DNA of 5,578 nt from an uncultured Clostridia bacterium (GTDB taxonomy: Bacteria; Bacillota; Clostridia; TANB77; CAG-508): contig CALXAQ010000102.1 of the NCBI GenBank assembly GCA_944386335.1, positions 1 to 5,578 of the forward strand, read 5' to 3'. The notes below the pieces were generated by a model. The model saw only the letters and a list, made by a program, of their open reading frames with translations. It was not told where the DNA came from and searched no databases. The translations under genes and the position numbers were made by a program. Below are positions 1 to 5,578 of the stretch, piece after piece (position 1 is the first letter of the stretch; each line of letters opens with the position of its first letter).

Positions 1-1
1 T

Positions 2-2044
2 TTATTAATTGGAATCATGTATAGCGTTGCAGCCTATATTTTTTATAAAATATTTGTTAACAGCTTGGCAGTTGTAACACAAATAGGCACAAAACATGCC
101 TATGCAATAGAAGAAGTGATGGGAGCAAGTTTACTGCTAGCTATAGCTATTACAAATCTATCAGGAATATATATATTTGATTATTCTATTGCGAATATTA
201 GTTGTATTTTTCTAGTATTATTGATGGGATGGAAAAATGGAATACTAGTAGGAGCGACAGCAGGAATTACCATTGGTTGTGTAGTAGGTATTATAGGACA
301 AGGAGACCCTATTTTAGTAGGAACTTATGCCATTTCTGGTATGTTAGCAGGCATTTTTAATCGATTTGGAAAAATAGGAGTAATAGTAGGTTTTGTTGTA
401 GGCAATGCCATACTAACCTATCGATTTAATGGAAATATAGAATCTATTATTCAAATACAAGAAATATTTTTAGCAGCACTAGGACTTTTAGCAGTACCAA
501 AAAATATAAAAATAAATATTACAGATGTAATAGATAACACTAAATTGTTGCCAGTAACCACAGGAAAACAATTAGAAGAGAGTGAAGAAACTATTTTTAA
601 ATTAAACTCTATGTCGGAGACTATTTCGCAAATGGCAAGAACATATGGAGAAGCAGCAGCTACAGTAGTAGAAGAGGAAGAGATACAAAAACGAGAAAAA
701 GAAAATGAAAGTATTTTTGATAGAGAATTACAAAATCATTTAGAGGGAATGGAAGATAACATTTTATTTGATGATATTTACTTGCCAGAAGAAAACTTTT
801 TAGAAGATTTGGTTAAAATATTAGAAAATAATGGAAAAATAGAAAGGAAAGATTTACTGAATTTATTAGAACAACATAATAGCTATATAGTAGGATCAGA
901 AAAAGAATATATTAATGATGATGTAGAGAAAGATATCAAAGATATGCTAAGAGCCATTATGCAGGCTTATAAGGCAAGTAAAAAACAATTTGTATATCAA
1001 AAAAAGATAGAAGAAAATCAAAAAGTAATTTCCAACCAATTAGAAGAAGTATCTAAAGCAATTAGTAATTTGGCAGAAGAAATAGAAAAGCCAAAAGAAG
1101 AAGTTTTTATAGAAGAAAAGATACAAATTCAAAAGTTATTAGAGCAGAAAGAGATAAATATAAAAAATATTAGCATCAAACAACAGAGTACAGGTAGAAT
1201 AGAAGTAACGTTATACACAGATGTGTGTGAAAATGTGGAAAACCCGGCCTGTGATACTAAAAAAATGGGAAGAATAATAGGAAAAGTATTTGGAATACAT
1301 ATGATGTTACAAAGACAGGAATGTGGAGTACGTTTAGGAAAAAATATATGTTCCTATACTTATGTGGCAGAAGACAAACAAAATATACAAATAGGAGTGG
1401 CAAGAGCCACAAAAACAGGTTCTAGCATATCAGGTGATAGTAGTATACAAACGAGACTGGATGACGGAAAATATTTGCTTGCTATTAGTGATGGCATGGG
1501 ATCAGGGAAAGAAGCTAAGAAAAGTAGTAAAACCGCTATTGGTATGTTAGAAAAACTGTTAACTTCTGGTTTTGATAAAGATACTTCGATGAAATTGATT
1601 AATTCCACATTAGAAATGGCAGCAGGTCAAGAAGATATGTATGCTACATTAGATATAGCTATCTTAGACCTATATGCAAAACAGCTAGAGTTTATGAAAA
1701 ATGGAGCTTGTCCAACCTATGTAAAACATGGAAAGCAAGTAGAAATTTTAAAAGCAATAGGACTTCCTACAGGTATTGTAGAAGAGATTGATTTAGTGGT
1801 ATATGAAAGAGATTTAGTAGAGGGAGATATTTTAGTGATGTGTAGCGATGGTATTATAGAGTCAACTACAGAATATGTTAATAAAGAGTTATGGCTACAG
1901 TTTTTACTAGAAGAAATAGAAACCCAAGATGCACAAAAAATAGCAGATTTAATTTTACAAGAGGCAATAGATAATGGCTATGGAACACAAAAAGATGATA
2001 TGACAGTGATAGTAGCAAGAATTATGCCGAAACAAGAAAAATAA
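2..2044 (+). CDS. spoIIE: Stage II sporulation protein E (PP2C-type phosphatase), 5'-truncated by window edge
   Basis: SpoIIE dephosphorylates the anti-anti-sigma factor SpoIIAA, which frees sigma-F in the forespore; it also interacts with FtsZ at the polar septum. The frame stays open upstream of the first ATG (position 17) to the left edge, reading LLIGI before it, so ATG 17 is probably internal. Bacillus SpoIIE is about 827 residues with roughly ten membrane helices; about 680 residues are visible here. Numbering from ATG 17, hydrophobic segments lie near 1-20, 36-54, 57-71, 76-94, 98-114, 118-134 and 144-160. A long acidic, Glu/Lys-rich linker with coiled-coil character follows (about 190-395), then the PP2C catalytic domain (about 459-672). 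Catalytic-domain hallmarks are SGDSS (about 472-476), SDGMGSG with the metal-ligand Asp492, CSDGI with Asp611, and KDDMTV with Asp660/Asp661. All expected metal-binding aspartates are present, so the enzyme looks intact. In this family expression is usually driven by Spo0A, but the promoter is outside the window. Confidence 0.93.
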   Translation, partial: LLIGIMYSVAAYIFYKIFVNSLAVVTQIGTKHAYAIEEVMGASLLLAIAITNLSGIYIFDYSIANISCIFLVLLMGWKNGILVGATAGITIGCVVGIIGQGDPILVGTYAISGMLAGIFNRFGKIGVIVGFVVGNAILTYRFNGNIESIIQIQEIFLAALGLLAVPKNIKINITDVIDNTKLLPVTTGKQLEESEETIFKLNSMSETISQMARTYGEAAATVVEEEEIQKREKENESIFDRELQNHLEGMEDNILFDDIYLPEENFLEDLVKILENNGKIERKDLLNLLEQHNSYIVGSEKEYINDDVEKDIKDMLRAIMQAYKASKKQFVYQKKIEENQKVISNQLEEVSKAISNLAEEIEKPKEEVFIEEKIQIQKLLEQKEINIKNISIKQQSTGRIEVTLYTDVCENVENPACDTKKMGRIIGKVFGIHMMLQRQECGVRLGKNICSYTYVAEDKQNIQIGVARATKTGSSISGDSSIQTRLDDGKYLLAISDGMGSGKEAKKSSKTAIGMLEKLLTSGFDKDTSMKLINSTLEMAAGQEDMYATLDIAILDLYAKQLEFMKNGACPTYVKHGKQVEILKAIGLPTGIVEEIDLVVYERDLVEGDILVMCSDGIIESTTEYVNKELWLQFLLEEIETQDAQKIADLILQEAIDNGYGTQKDDMTVIVARIMPKQEK

Positions 2045-2059
2045 AAGATGGTAATTGGG

Positions 2060-2092
2060 AGTAGAAAGCTTAAAGTTTTCTGCTTCTATTTT
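2060..2092 (+). terminator. Probable rho-independent terminator after spoIIE
   Basis: The arm AGTAGAAAG (2060-2068) can pair with TTTTCTGCT (2076-2084) as a 9-bp stem with two G-U pairs and a 7-base loop. The stem is followed by TCTATTTT (2085-2092). It begins 15 bp after the spoIIE stop codon and precedes a new promoter, which is the right place for a terminator. The stem is A/T-rich and the T tract is interrupted, so it may be weak. Its 3' arm and T tract also take part in the alternative pairings at 2075-2120. Confidence 0.45.
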
Positions 2093-2120
2093 GTAATAGG
2101 AAATTTCTATTACAGAAAAC
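2075..2120. repeat. Nested inverted repeats in the spoIIE-WG gene gap
   Basis: An inner inverted repeat, TGTAATAG (2092-2099) and CTATTACA (2107-2114), surrounds a 7-base loop. It extends outward to an 11-bp stem (2089-2099 with 2107-2117) including one G-U pair. An outer inverted repeat, GTTTTCTG (2075-2082) and CAGAAAAC (2113-2120), is perfect over 8 bp and overlaps the inner one by two bases. In addition, ATAGGAAATT occurs as a direct repeat at 2096-2105 and 2121-2130. The structures could belong to the spoIIE 3' untranslated region or be an operator-like DNA site. No T tract follows the inner hairpin, so it is not itself a standard terminator. Confidence 0.5.
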
Positions 2121-2163
2121 ATAGGAAATTATTAGCAAAATAAAAGAGGATTATAGAAAACTC

Positions 2164-2193
2164 TTGTAATTTAGTGTCAAAATATGTTATAGT
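2164..2193 (+). promoter_or_regulatory. Housekeeping (sigma-A type) promoter for the WG-gene operon
   Basis: The -35-like TTGTAA (2164-2169) is followed by an 18-base spacer and the -10 hexamer TATAGT (2188-2193). The -10 is preceded by TATGT, giving the TGN extended -10 motif at 2185-2187. Transcription would start near 2200, about 20-25 bases before the ribosome binding site. This placement supports independent transcription of the downstream genes from spoIIE. The heptamer TGTCAAA (2175-2181), which resembles a Spo0A box, lies inside the spacer. Confidence 0.6.
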
Positions 2194-2212
2194 AAAAAAG
2201 GAAAATAATCCT

Positions 2213-2243
2213 GGAGGAAGGAATGATTAAAAAGCATGAGTAA
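2213..2243 (+). promoter_or_regulatory. Ribosome binding site with overlapping 6-codon minicistron
   Basis: A strong Shine-Dalgarno run, GGAGGAAGGA (2213-2222), directly precedes ATG 2223. That ATG opens a 6-codon frame (MIKKHE, stop TAA 2241-2243) whose end overlaps the WG gene start at 2236. GGAGG is 5 bases from ATG 2223 but 18 bases from ATG 2236, so the ideal spacing favours the minicistron. Ribosomes could terminate at 2243 and reinitiate at 2236, or the AAGGA portion (2218-2222) could serve ATG 2236 directly with a long spacing of 13. An upstream in-frame stop (TGA 2224-2226) rules out an earlier start for the WG gene. Confidence 0.45.
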
Positions 2244-3750
2244 AGGAAAACGATATAGTGGAGAACAAAAGCTAAATATGAAAAAAGTGGTTGCCGTAAT
2301 TATGGCTTTAGTTGTTTTTATCATGTTTATTGTTATTATTACAATTTTACTACAAGATAAAACAAATTCTGGAGAAAAAAGTTTTCCAATGGCTTATTAT
2401 CCTGCTTATGTGGATAATAAATGGGGAGTCATAAATACAAAAGGAGAGGTAGTTGTTTCTCCAAGTTATGAGGAAATGATTATTATTCCTGATAATACAA
2501 AGCCAGTATTTATTTGTACTTATAATGTAGATTATGCTACAGGAAGCTATGAAACAAAGGTAATTAATGAGAAAAATAAGGAAGTTTATACAGACTATGA
2601 TAAAATAGAAGCTTTTGAAAATTATGATGAAAATTATGCACTATGGTACGAAAAAAGTGTGTTAAAGGCCCAAAAAGATGGAAAATATGGATTGATTACG
2701 ATAGATGGAAAGGAAATTCTACCTTGCCAATATGATGATATACAGGTTCTTCAAAGTGTAAAAAATGTATTTTGTACTACGAAAGATGGGAAAAAAGGTT
2801 TAGTAGATATAGCAGGAAAACAAATTGTGGAGAATGAATATGCAGAAATAGAAGGATTAACCAATCAATATGAAAATGGATTTATAGTAAAAACGGAAAA
2901 TGGAAAATATGGAATAATTGCTTATGATACAAATGTTATAATAGAGCCTAAATATGAAGAAATACAACATGTTTATGGAAATAATAAGTATGTAGTAAAA
3001 GAAAATAATACTTGGAAAGTTATAGATGAAGAGGGAAATAGCATAATAAATGGTGGATTTGATAAAGTAGTAGAGATAGAACCTAATGCTATTACAATAC
3101 AAAAAGGTGAGAAATATGGCATTATAACGGAAGAAGGACAAGAAATTGTACCAACAGAATATGAAGAACTAAAATTTGCATTTTCTACTGAATATATTGC
3201 AAAAAAAGATGGAAAATATGGTATGATTGATACAACAAATCAAATAATACTACCATTTGAATATGAAAATATTATTTATCATAAAGAAGCAGATTTTATA
3301 CAAGCAGAAAAAGAAGATGGACAATCTGAATTATTTAATAGAAATTTAGAAAAAAAAGTAACAGGAATTGTGGGAGAAGTTAATACAGATAAGAACTATA
3401 TTCGTGTAAGAGTGGGAGAAAACTATCAGTATTATAACTTTAAGTTAGAGGAAAAGAAAAATACAGAAATATTATCTACAAATACACTATTCTTAAGTAA
3501 ACAAGATGGAAAATATGGATATGTTAATCAAGAAGGAGTAGTTGTTGTAAACTATATATATGATGATGCTACAGAACAAAATAGATACGGTTATGTGGCA
3601 GTAAAGAAAGATGGAAAATGGGGAGCATTAGACCAAAAAGGTAAAATAATAGCACAGCCAAATCAAACGATGGAAAATAATGTAGTAATAGACTTTATAG
3701 GAGAATGGCATTTGGCAGAAGACTTAAATGCTTATTATTATACAAAATAA
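2236..3750 (+). CDS. Membrane-anchored WG-repeat protein
   Basis: The 504-residue protein has a short basic N-terminus, one strongly hydrophobic helix (about 18-39) and then a chain of WG-type repeats to the C-terminus. By the positive-inside rule the repeats should lie outside the cytoplasmic membrane. The helix has no clear signal-peptidase site, so it reads as a signal anchor. Repeat units open with D/N-G-K-W/Y-G-hydrophobic (for example near residues 60, 148, 184, 222, 291, 325, 424 and 459) and end with a P-x-Y-[DE]-[DE]-I-like strand. WG repeats (Pfam WG_beta_rep family) are known as beta-strand repeats in bacterial surface or secreted proteins; their ligands are mostly unknown and I assign none here. 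A non-repeat tail ends in GEWHLAEDLNAYYYTK. ATG 2236 is the earliest possible start; ATG 2278 (Met15) would also keep the helix but has a poorer ribosome site. It is probably co-transcribed with the next three genes. Confidence 0.85.
   Translation: MSKGKRYSGEQKLNMKKVVAVIMALVVFIMFIVIITILLQDKTNSGEKSFPMAYYPAYVDNKWGVINTKGEVVVSPSYEEMIIIPDNTKPVFICTYNVDYATGSYETKVINEKNKEVYTDYDKIEAFENYDENYALWYEKSVLKAQKDGKYGLITIDGKEILPCQYDDIQVLQSVKNVFCTTKDGKKGLVDIAGKQIVENEYAEIEGLTNQYENGFIVKTENGKYGIIAYDTNVIIEPKYEEIQHVYGNNKYVVKENNTWKVIDEEGNSIINGGFDKVVEIEPNAITIQKGEKYGIITEEGQEIVPTEYEELKFAFSTEYIAKKDGKYGMIDTTNQIILPFEYENIIYHKEADFIQAEKEDGQSELFNRNLEKKVTGIVGEVNTDKNYIRVRVGENYQYYNFKLEEKKNTEILSTNTLFLSKQDGKYGYVNQEGVVVVNYIYDDATEQNRYGYVAVKKDGKWGALDQKGKIIAQPNQTMENNVVIDFIGEWHLAEDLNAYYYTK
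2413..3669 (+). repeat. Tandem WG protein repeats, about 11-12 units of 30-38 codons
   Basis: The unit starts DNKWG/DGKYG and recurs at residues 60, 148, 184, 222, 257, 291, 325, 361, 424 and 459 of the WG protein, giving spacings of 34-38 residues over most of the array. Two degenerate units fill the larger gaps: SYETKVINEKNKEVY near residue 107 and GENYQYYNFKLEEKK near 394. The units at 257 (NNTWKV) and 361 (DGQSEL) have lost the G of the WG/YG pair. At DNA level the core AAGATGGAAAATATGG is conserved between the units at about 2675, 3206 and 3503. Confidence 0.8.
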
Positions 3751-3755
3751 GGGAG
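3751..3755 (+). promoter_or_regulatory. Ribosome binding site deciding the start at 3765
   Basis: GGGAG follows the WG gene stop codon immediately and is 9 bases from ATG 3765. The longer frame from ATG 3705 would overlap the WG gene by 46 bases, has no Shine-Dalgarno sequence, and adds 20 residues that read as an out-of-frame translation of the WG protein tail. ATG 3765 is therefore the start, and the layout suggests translational coupling. Confidence 0.8.
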
Positions 3756-3764
3756 AAAATTAAT

Positions 3765-5003
3765 ATGGAACAGAAGATAAAATATCAATATTCGTATTTT
3801 ATATATCCTTTTATTATAGAAGAAGGAAATTATGAAAAATATCTATTAAAACTATTAAAAGATAAACATTGCCATTTAAAAATATTTGAAAAAGAAAAAG
3901 ATATGCACTTATATACGTATTTTATGCCAAGAGTGAGAGAGTATTTATTTAGCACCTTTTATTGGGATAAAGAAAAGCAAAAACAATTTAATTCTTTCAA
4001 AATAGCAACGCAGGCTTTGTTGTTATCACAAAAACCATGTACTATGTTTGAATATGAATTAGAAAAAGTTGCACAAGGGAAAATAGGTAAAGGAGATAAT
4101 TTATTCTTTACCGTACCTAAAATAGAAATTGTTTGTTTTCAAACAGGAATAGGATTTTTGCTAATAAAGACTATTTTAGAAGGAGAAAATACGCTAGCAG
4201 ATGTGCTAAATTTCAATTATAAATTTAGAGATATTCATGCAGAATGTAGTAATTTAAAAAATTTTGAAAATATTCATTTACAAACAAGTAGTTTTAAAGA
4301 TAGAAAAGAATTAACAGATTTTATTAAAGAAATTACAGGAAATTGTAAAGAAGCAAAAGCGATGAACTTGGAAAATGAAAAATTTTATACATATTCTTAT
4401 GCTTGCTTGGAGCAAGAATGCTGGAATGAAACAAGAACATTGGATACTTTCCAAGACGAGTTTCTAAAGTTTAGTTATATCATGCCAAGTAACACTCAAG
4501 TAACAATAAAAAATACAGAAGAACAATTATTGCCAAATTTAAAATATGCAAAGCTTAGTTGTACAAAACAAGGGGCTACTTTACTTGCTTCAGCAATTTA
4601 TACAGAAAATTATACAAAATTGCCATTTACTTTTGAAAATCAATATTTATATACCTATTTGTTAGCCATTTATAAAAAGATATATTTGAAAAAAATAAAT
4701 TATGAATTAGGAAAAAGTAAAGTTTTTTCAGAAATAAATAAAAAGTTTTTAAATTTTACACAAGAGATATGGATAGAGGAAGTAACAGATGATATTATAG
4801 GAAGTAAGTTATATGAGAAATGGGAAGAAGTGCTAGCATTACAAGATTTATATGATACCATTAAAGTAAAATATGATATTATATATAAAGAAAGAAATAT
4901 AGAAAAAAACACAAAAATGGCATACATCATAGCAGGAATATTATTAGCTATATTTGGAATTATAGTGCTTTACATATTTATGAACTTTGGGAAAGTCTCC
5001 TAA
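3765..5003 (+). CDS. Conserved-looking protein of unknown function with C-terminal membrane helix
   Basis: I cannot assign a function to this 412-residue protein. It has no N-terminal signal; the bulk is soluble and should be cytoplasmic, followed by a single hydrophobic helix (about 386-408) and a four-residue tail. Blocks that look like conserved family signatures are PKIEIVCFQTGIGFLLIKT (118-136), LNFNYKFRDI (148-157), NYTKLP (282-287), YLYTYLLAIYKKIYLKKI (from 294), WIEEVTDD (336-343) and NIEKN (378-382). The C-terminal third looks helical. The layout of a large soluble domain plus long helices feeding a C-terminal membrane helix recalls CorA-type transporters and the DUF155/RMND1 family. 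However, the GMN motif of CorA is absent and only one membrane helix is seen, so transport is not supported. I recall similar clostridial proteins being labelled 'CorA-like', but this is memory, not evidence. It starts 14 bp after the WG gene and lies 57 bp upstream of acpS. Confidence 0.75.
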   Translation: MEQKIKYQYSYFIYPFIIEEGNYEKYLLKLLKDKHCHLKIFEKEKDMHLYTYFMPRVREYLFSTFYWDKEKQKQFNSFKIATQALLLSQKPCTMFEYELEKVAQGKIGKGDNLFFTVPKIEIVCFQTGIGFLLIKTILEGENTLADVLNFNYKFRDIHAECSNLKNFENIHLQTSSFKDRKELTDFIKEITGNCKEAKAMNLENEKFYTYSYACLEQECWNETRTLDTFQDEFLKFSYIMPSNTQVTIKNTEEQLLPNLKYAKLSCTKQGATLLASAIYTENYTKLPFTFENQYLYTYLLAIYKKIYLKKINYELGKSKVFSEINKKFLNFTQEIWIEEVTDDIIGSKLYEKWEEVLALQDLYDTIKVKYDIIYKERNIEKNTKMAYIIAGILLAIFGIIVLYIFMNFGKVS

Positions 5004-5010
5004 AGTTTAG

Positions 5011-5060
5011 AGAAAGGAAAATGCAATTTAGGGACGTTCCTTAAATTGCATGGTAAGAAA
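5011..5060 (+). promoter_or_regulatory. Split translation-initiation region of acpS
   Basis: The only good Shine-Dalgarno match before acpS is AGAAAGG (5011-5017), 43 bases from ATG 5061, which is too far for direct use. The hairpin at 5021-5051 occupies most of that distance. If it folds, the remaining spacing is 12 bases (5018-5020 plus 5052-5060). The site closer to the start, GGTAAG (5052-5057), is a weak match. Bridging of a Shine-Dalgarno sequence and start codon by a hairpin is known for phage T4 gene 38; applying it here is inference. Confidence 0.4.
5021..5051. repeat. 31-bp palindrome / 14-bp hairpin upstream of acpS
   Basis: ATGCAATTTA (5021-5030) and TAAATTGCAT (5042-5051) are perfect reverse complements. 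The stem continues through GGGA (5031-5034) and TCCT (5038-5041), with one G-U pair, to a CGT triloop, giving 14 uninterrupted pairs. The G/C block GGGACGTTCC stands out in otherwise A/T-rich surroundings. No T tract follows, so it is not a standard terminator. It could be a translation-control hairpin or a copy of a small dispersed palindromic element. No transposase gene is in the window. Confidence 0.8.
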
Positions 5061-5444
5061 ATGAAAATAACATGTGGTTGTGATATGATTGAAATACACA
5101 GAATTCAAGAAGCAATAGAGGAACAAAAGTTAGCTTTTATGAGCAGAGTGTATACACAAAATGAGATAGAATATTGTGAGCAAAAAAAAGCAAATAAATA
5201 TGAACATTATGCAGCTAGATTTGCAGCAAAAGAAGCTGCTTTTAAGGCTCTTTCCTGTGAAATACTAGATAAATATGAGATAGAATGGAAAAGTATAGAA
5301 GTTATTAATGATCAGGATGGACGTCCACAAATAGTATTAGATAAGGAAAAAATAACTACATCCAACATACAAAATATAGATATTAGTTTATCTCATTGTA
5401 AACAATATGCAATGGCACAAGTGGTAGTTTTATGGAAAGAATAA
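5061..5444 (+). CDS. acpS: Holo-[acyl-carrier-protein] synthase
   Basis: AcpS transfers the 4'-phosphopantetheine group of coenzyme A to a serine of apo-acyl carrier protein, which activates it for fatty acid synthesis; it is a cytoplasmic, Mg-dependent trimer. The 127-residue product has the family motifs: GCDMIEIHRI near the N-terminus, ARFAAKEAAFKAL in the middle, DGRPQIVL, and DISLSHCKQYAMAQVV at the end. With ATG 5061 as start, the two metal ligands fall at Asp8 and Glu58, the same positions as in Bacillus subtilis AcpS (121 residues). This decides the start over an in-frame TTG at 5046, which would add MHGKK and lie inside the palindrome arm. The protein is complete with no sign of damage. 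It is 57 bp downstream of the unknown membrane protein and 32 bp upstream of tatD, apparently in the same operon. Confidence 0.95.
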   Translation: MKITCGCDMIEIHRIQEAIEEQKLAFMSRVYTQNEIEYCEQKKANKYEHYAARFAAKEAAFKALSCEILDKYEIEWKSIEVINDQDGRPQIVLDKEKITTSNIQNIDISLSHCKQYAMAQVVVLWKE

Positions 5445-5452
5445 GAAATAAC

Positions 5453-5476
5453 GTGAAAAGAAAGGAGCCTTTTCAT
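5453..5476 (+). promoter_or_regulatory. Ribosome binding site of tatD displayed in a hairpin loop
   Basis: TGAAAAG (5454-5460) and CTTTTCA (5469-5475) are perfect inverted repeats, extendable by a G-U pair (5453/5476). The 8-base loop AAAGGAGC (5461-5468) contains the Shine-Dalgarno sequence AAAGGAG, with 9 bases between its last G and ATG 5477. The ribosome site is clear; whether the weak, A/T-rich hairpin affects translation is unknown. Confidence 0.65.
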
Positions 5477-5578
5477 ATGGAATTTTTCGACTCACATGCA
5501 CATTATAATGACGAAAAATTTGAAGAGGATAGGGAAAATATTATTTCATCAAGTTATGAGGAAGGAATTACAAAATTT
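5477..5578 (+). CDS. tatD: TatD-family metal-dependent hydrolase, N-terminal fragment (3' end beyond window)
   Basis: Only the first 34 codons are present, and the frame runs off the right edge without a stop. The start MEFFDSHAHYNDEKFEEDRE matches the TatD family opening, in which D-[ST]-H-x-H supplies the first metal ligands (here His7 and His9) and is followed by the L/Y-N-D-x-x-F segment. TatD proteins are TIM-barrel, amidohydrolase-type enzymes of about 255-260 residues, described as Mg-dependent 3'-5' exonucleases or DNases. Paralogues such as YcfH and YjjV share the same N-terminus, so the exact subgroup cannot be read from this fragment. A good ribosome site, AAAGGAG (5461-5467), supports ATG 5477. 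It lies 32 bp after acpS. Confidence 0.85.
   Translation, partial: MEFFDSHAHYNDEKFEEDRENIISSSYEEGITKF

Noticed and set aside
1360..1608. 82-codon open frame on the minus strand inside spoIIE
   Set aside because: It lies opposite the catalytic domain of spoIIE, whose motifs are intact, and has no ribosome site or recognisable motif.
2857..3141. 94-codon open frame on the minus strand inside the WG gene
   Set aside because: Its Phe/Tyr/Ile-rich translation is what the complement of A-rich repeat codons gives; there is no independent support.
3705..3764. 20-residue N-terminal extension of the unknown protein from ATG 3705
   Set aside because: It overlaps the end of the WG gene, has no ribosome site, and a clear GGGAG precedes ATG 3765.
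4700..4930. 76-codon open frame on the minus strand inside the unknown membrane-protein gene
   Set aside because: It is a shadow of the + strand gene, with no promoter, ribosome site or recognisable domain.
3765..5003. Assignment of the unknown gene as a CorA magnesium transporter
   Set aside because: It lacks the GMN signature and the second membrane helix; only the general layout is similar.
4996..5013. Small hairpin around the stop codon of the unknown gene as a terminator
   Set aside because: It has only 4 + 3 base pairs with a bulge and no T tract, so it is too weak to call.
5021..5044. 7-codon minicistron (MQFRDVP) starting at the first base of the palindrome
   Set aside because: The Shine-Dalgarno sequence is only about 3 bases from its ATG, and the frame is explained by the palindrome sequence.
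5021..5051. Palindrome upstream of acpS as a rho-independent terminator
   Set aside because: The stem is strong but is followed by GGTAAGAAAATG rather than a T run on the + strand, and no convergent gene would use it on the minus strand.
5046..5060. TTG start at 5046 for acpS, adding MHGKK
   Set aside because: The codon is inside the palindrome arm, and ATG 5061 puts the metal ligands at the family positions Asp8 and Glu58.

Overview
The window looks like a piece of the chromosome of an endospore-forming, strongly A+T-rich Firmicute, most likely a clostridium-type anaerobe. The evidence is a recognisable spoIIE, codon use dominated by A/T-ending codons, AGGAG-type ribosome binding sites, and a WG-repeat protein of a kind common in Clostridia. 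All genes lie on the + strand. No mobile-element genes, tRNA, rRNA or CRISPR array are visible, and no gap between genes exceeds 300 bases.

Region 1 (1-2044) holds the 3' part of spoIIE, the sporulation phosphatase that activates sigma-F in the forespore. The reading frame is open to the left edge, so the start of the gene lies outside the window. Region 2 (2045-2235) is a 191-bp intergenic stretch. It contains a terminator-like hairpin, a nested set of inverted repeats, an extended -10 promoter (TTGTAA-18-TATAGT), and a ribosome binding site that is better placed for a 6-codon minicistron than for the annotated downstream start.

Region 3 (2236-5578) appears to be one operon of four genes: (i) a membrane-anchored protein with about 11-12 WG-type repeats; (ii) a 412-residue protein of unrecognised function with one C-terminal membrane helix; (iii) acpS, holo-acyl-carrier-protein synthase; and (iv) the first 34 codons of a TatD-family metal-dependent hydrolase. 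Gaps between them are 14, 57 and 32 bp. The second and third gaps carry local RNA structure at the translation start. A 31-bp perfect hairpin separates the Shine-Dalgarno sequence from the start of acpS, and a 7-8 bp hairpin presents the Shine-Dalgarno sequence of tatD in its loop.

The acpS and tatD genes are housekeeping functions. The two envelope-associated proteins ahead of them have no function I can assign from sequence. I see no convincing undescribed multi-gene system. The most checkable points are the split initiation region of acpS, whether its palindrome is a dispersed repeat, and the uncharacterised gene 3765-5003.
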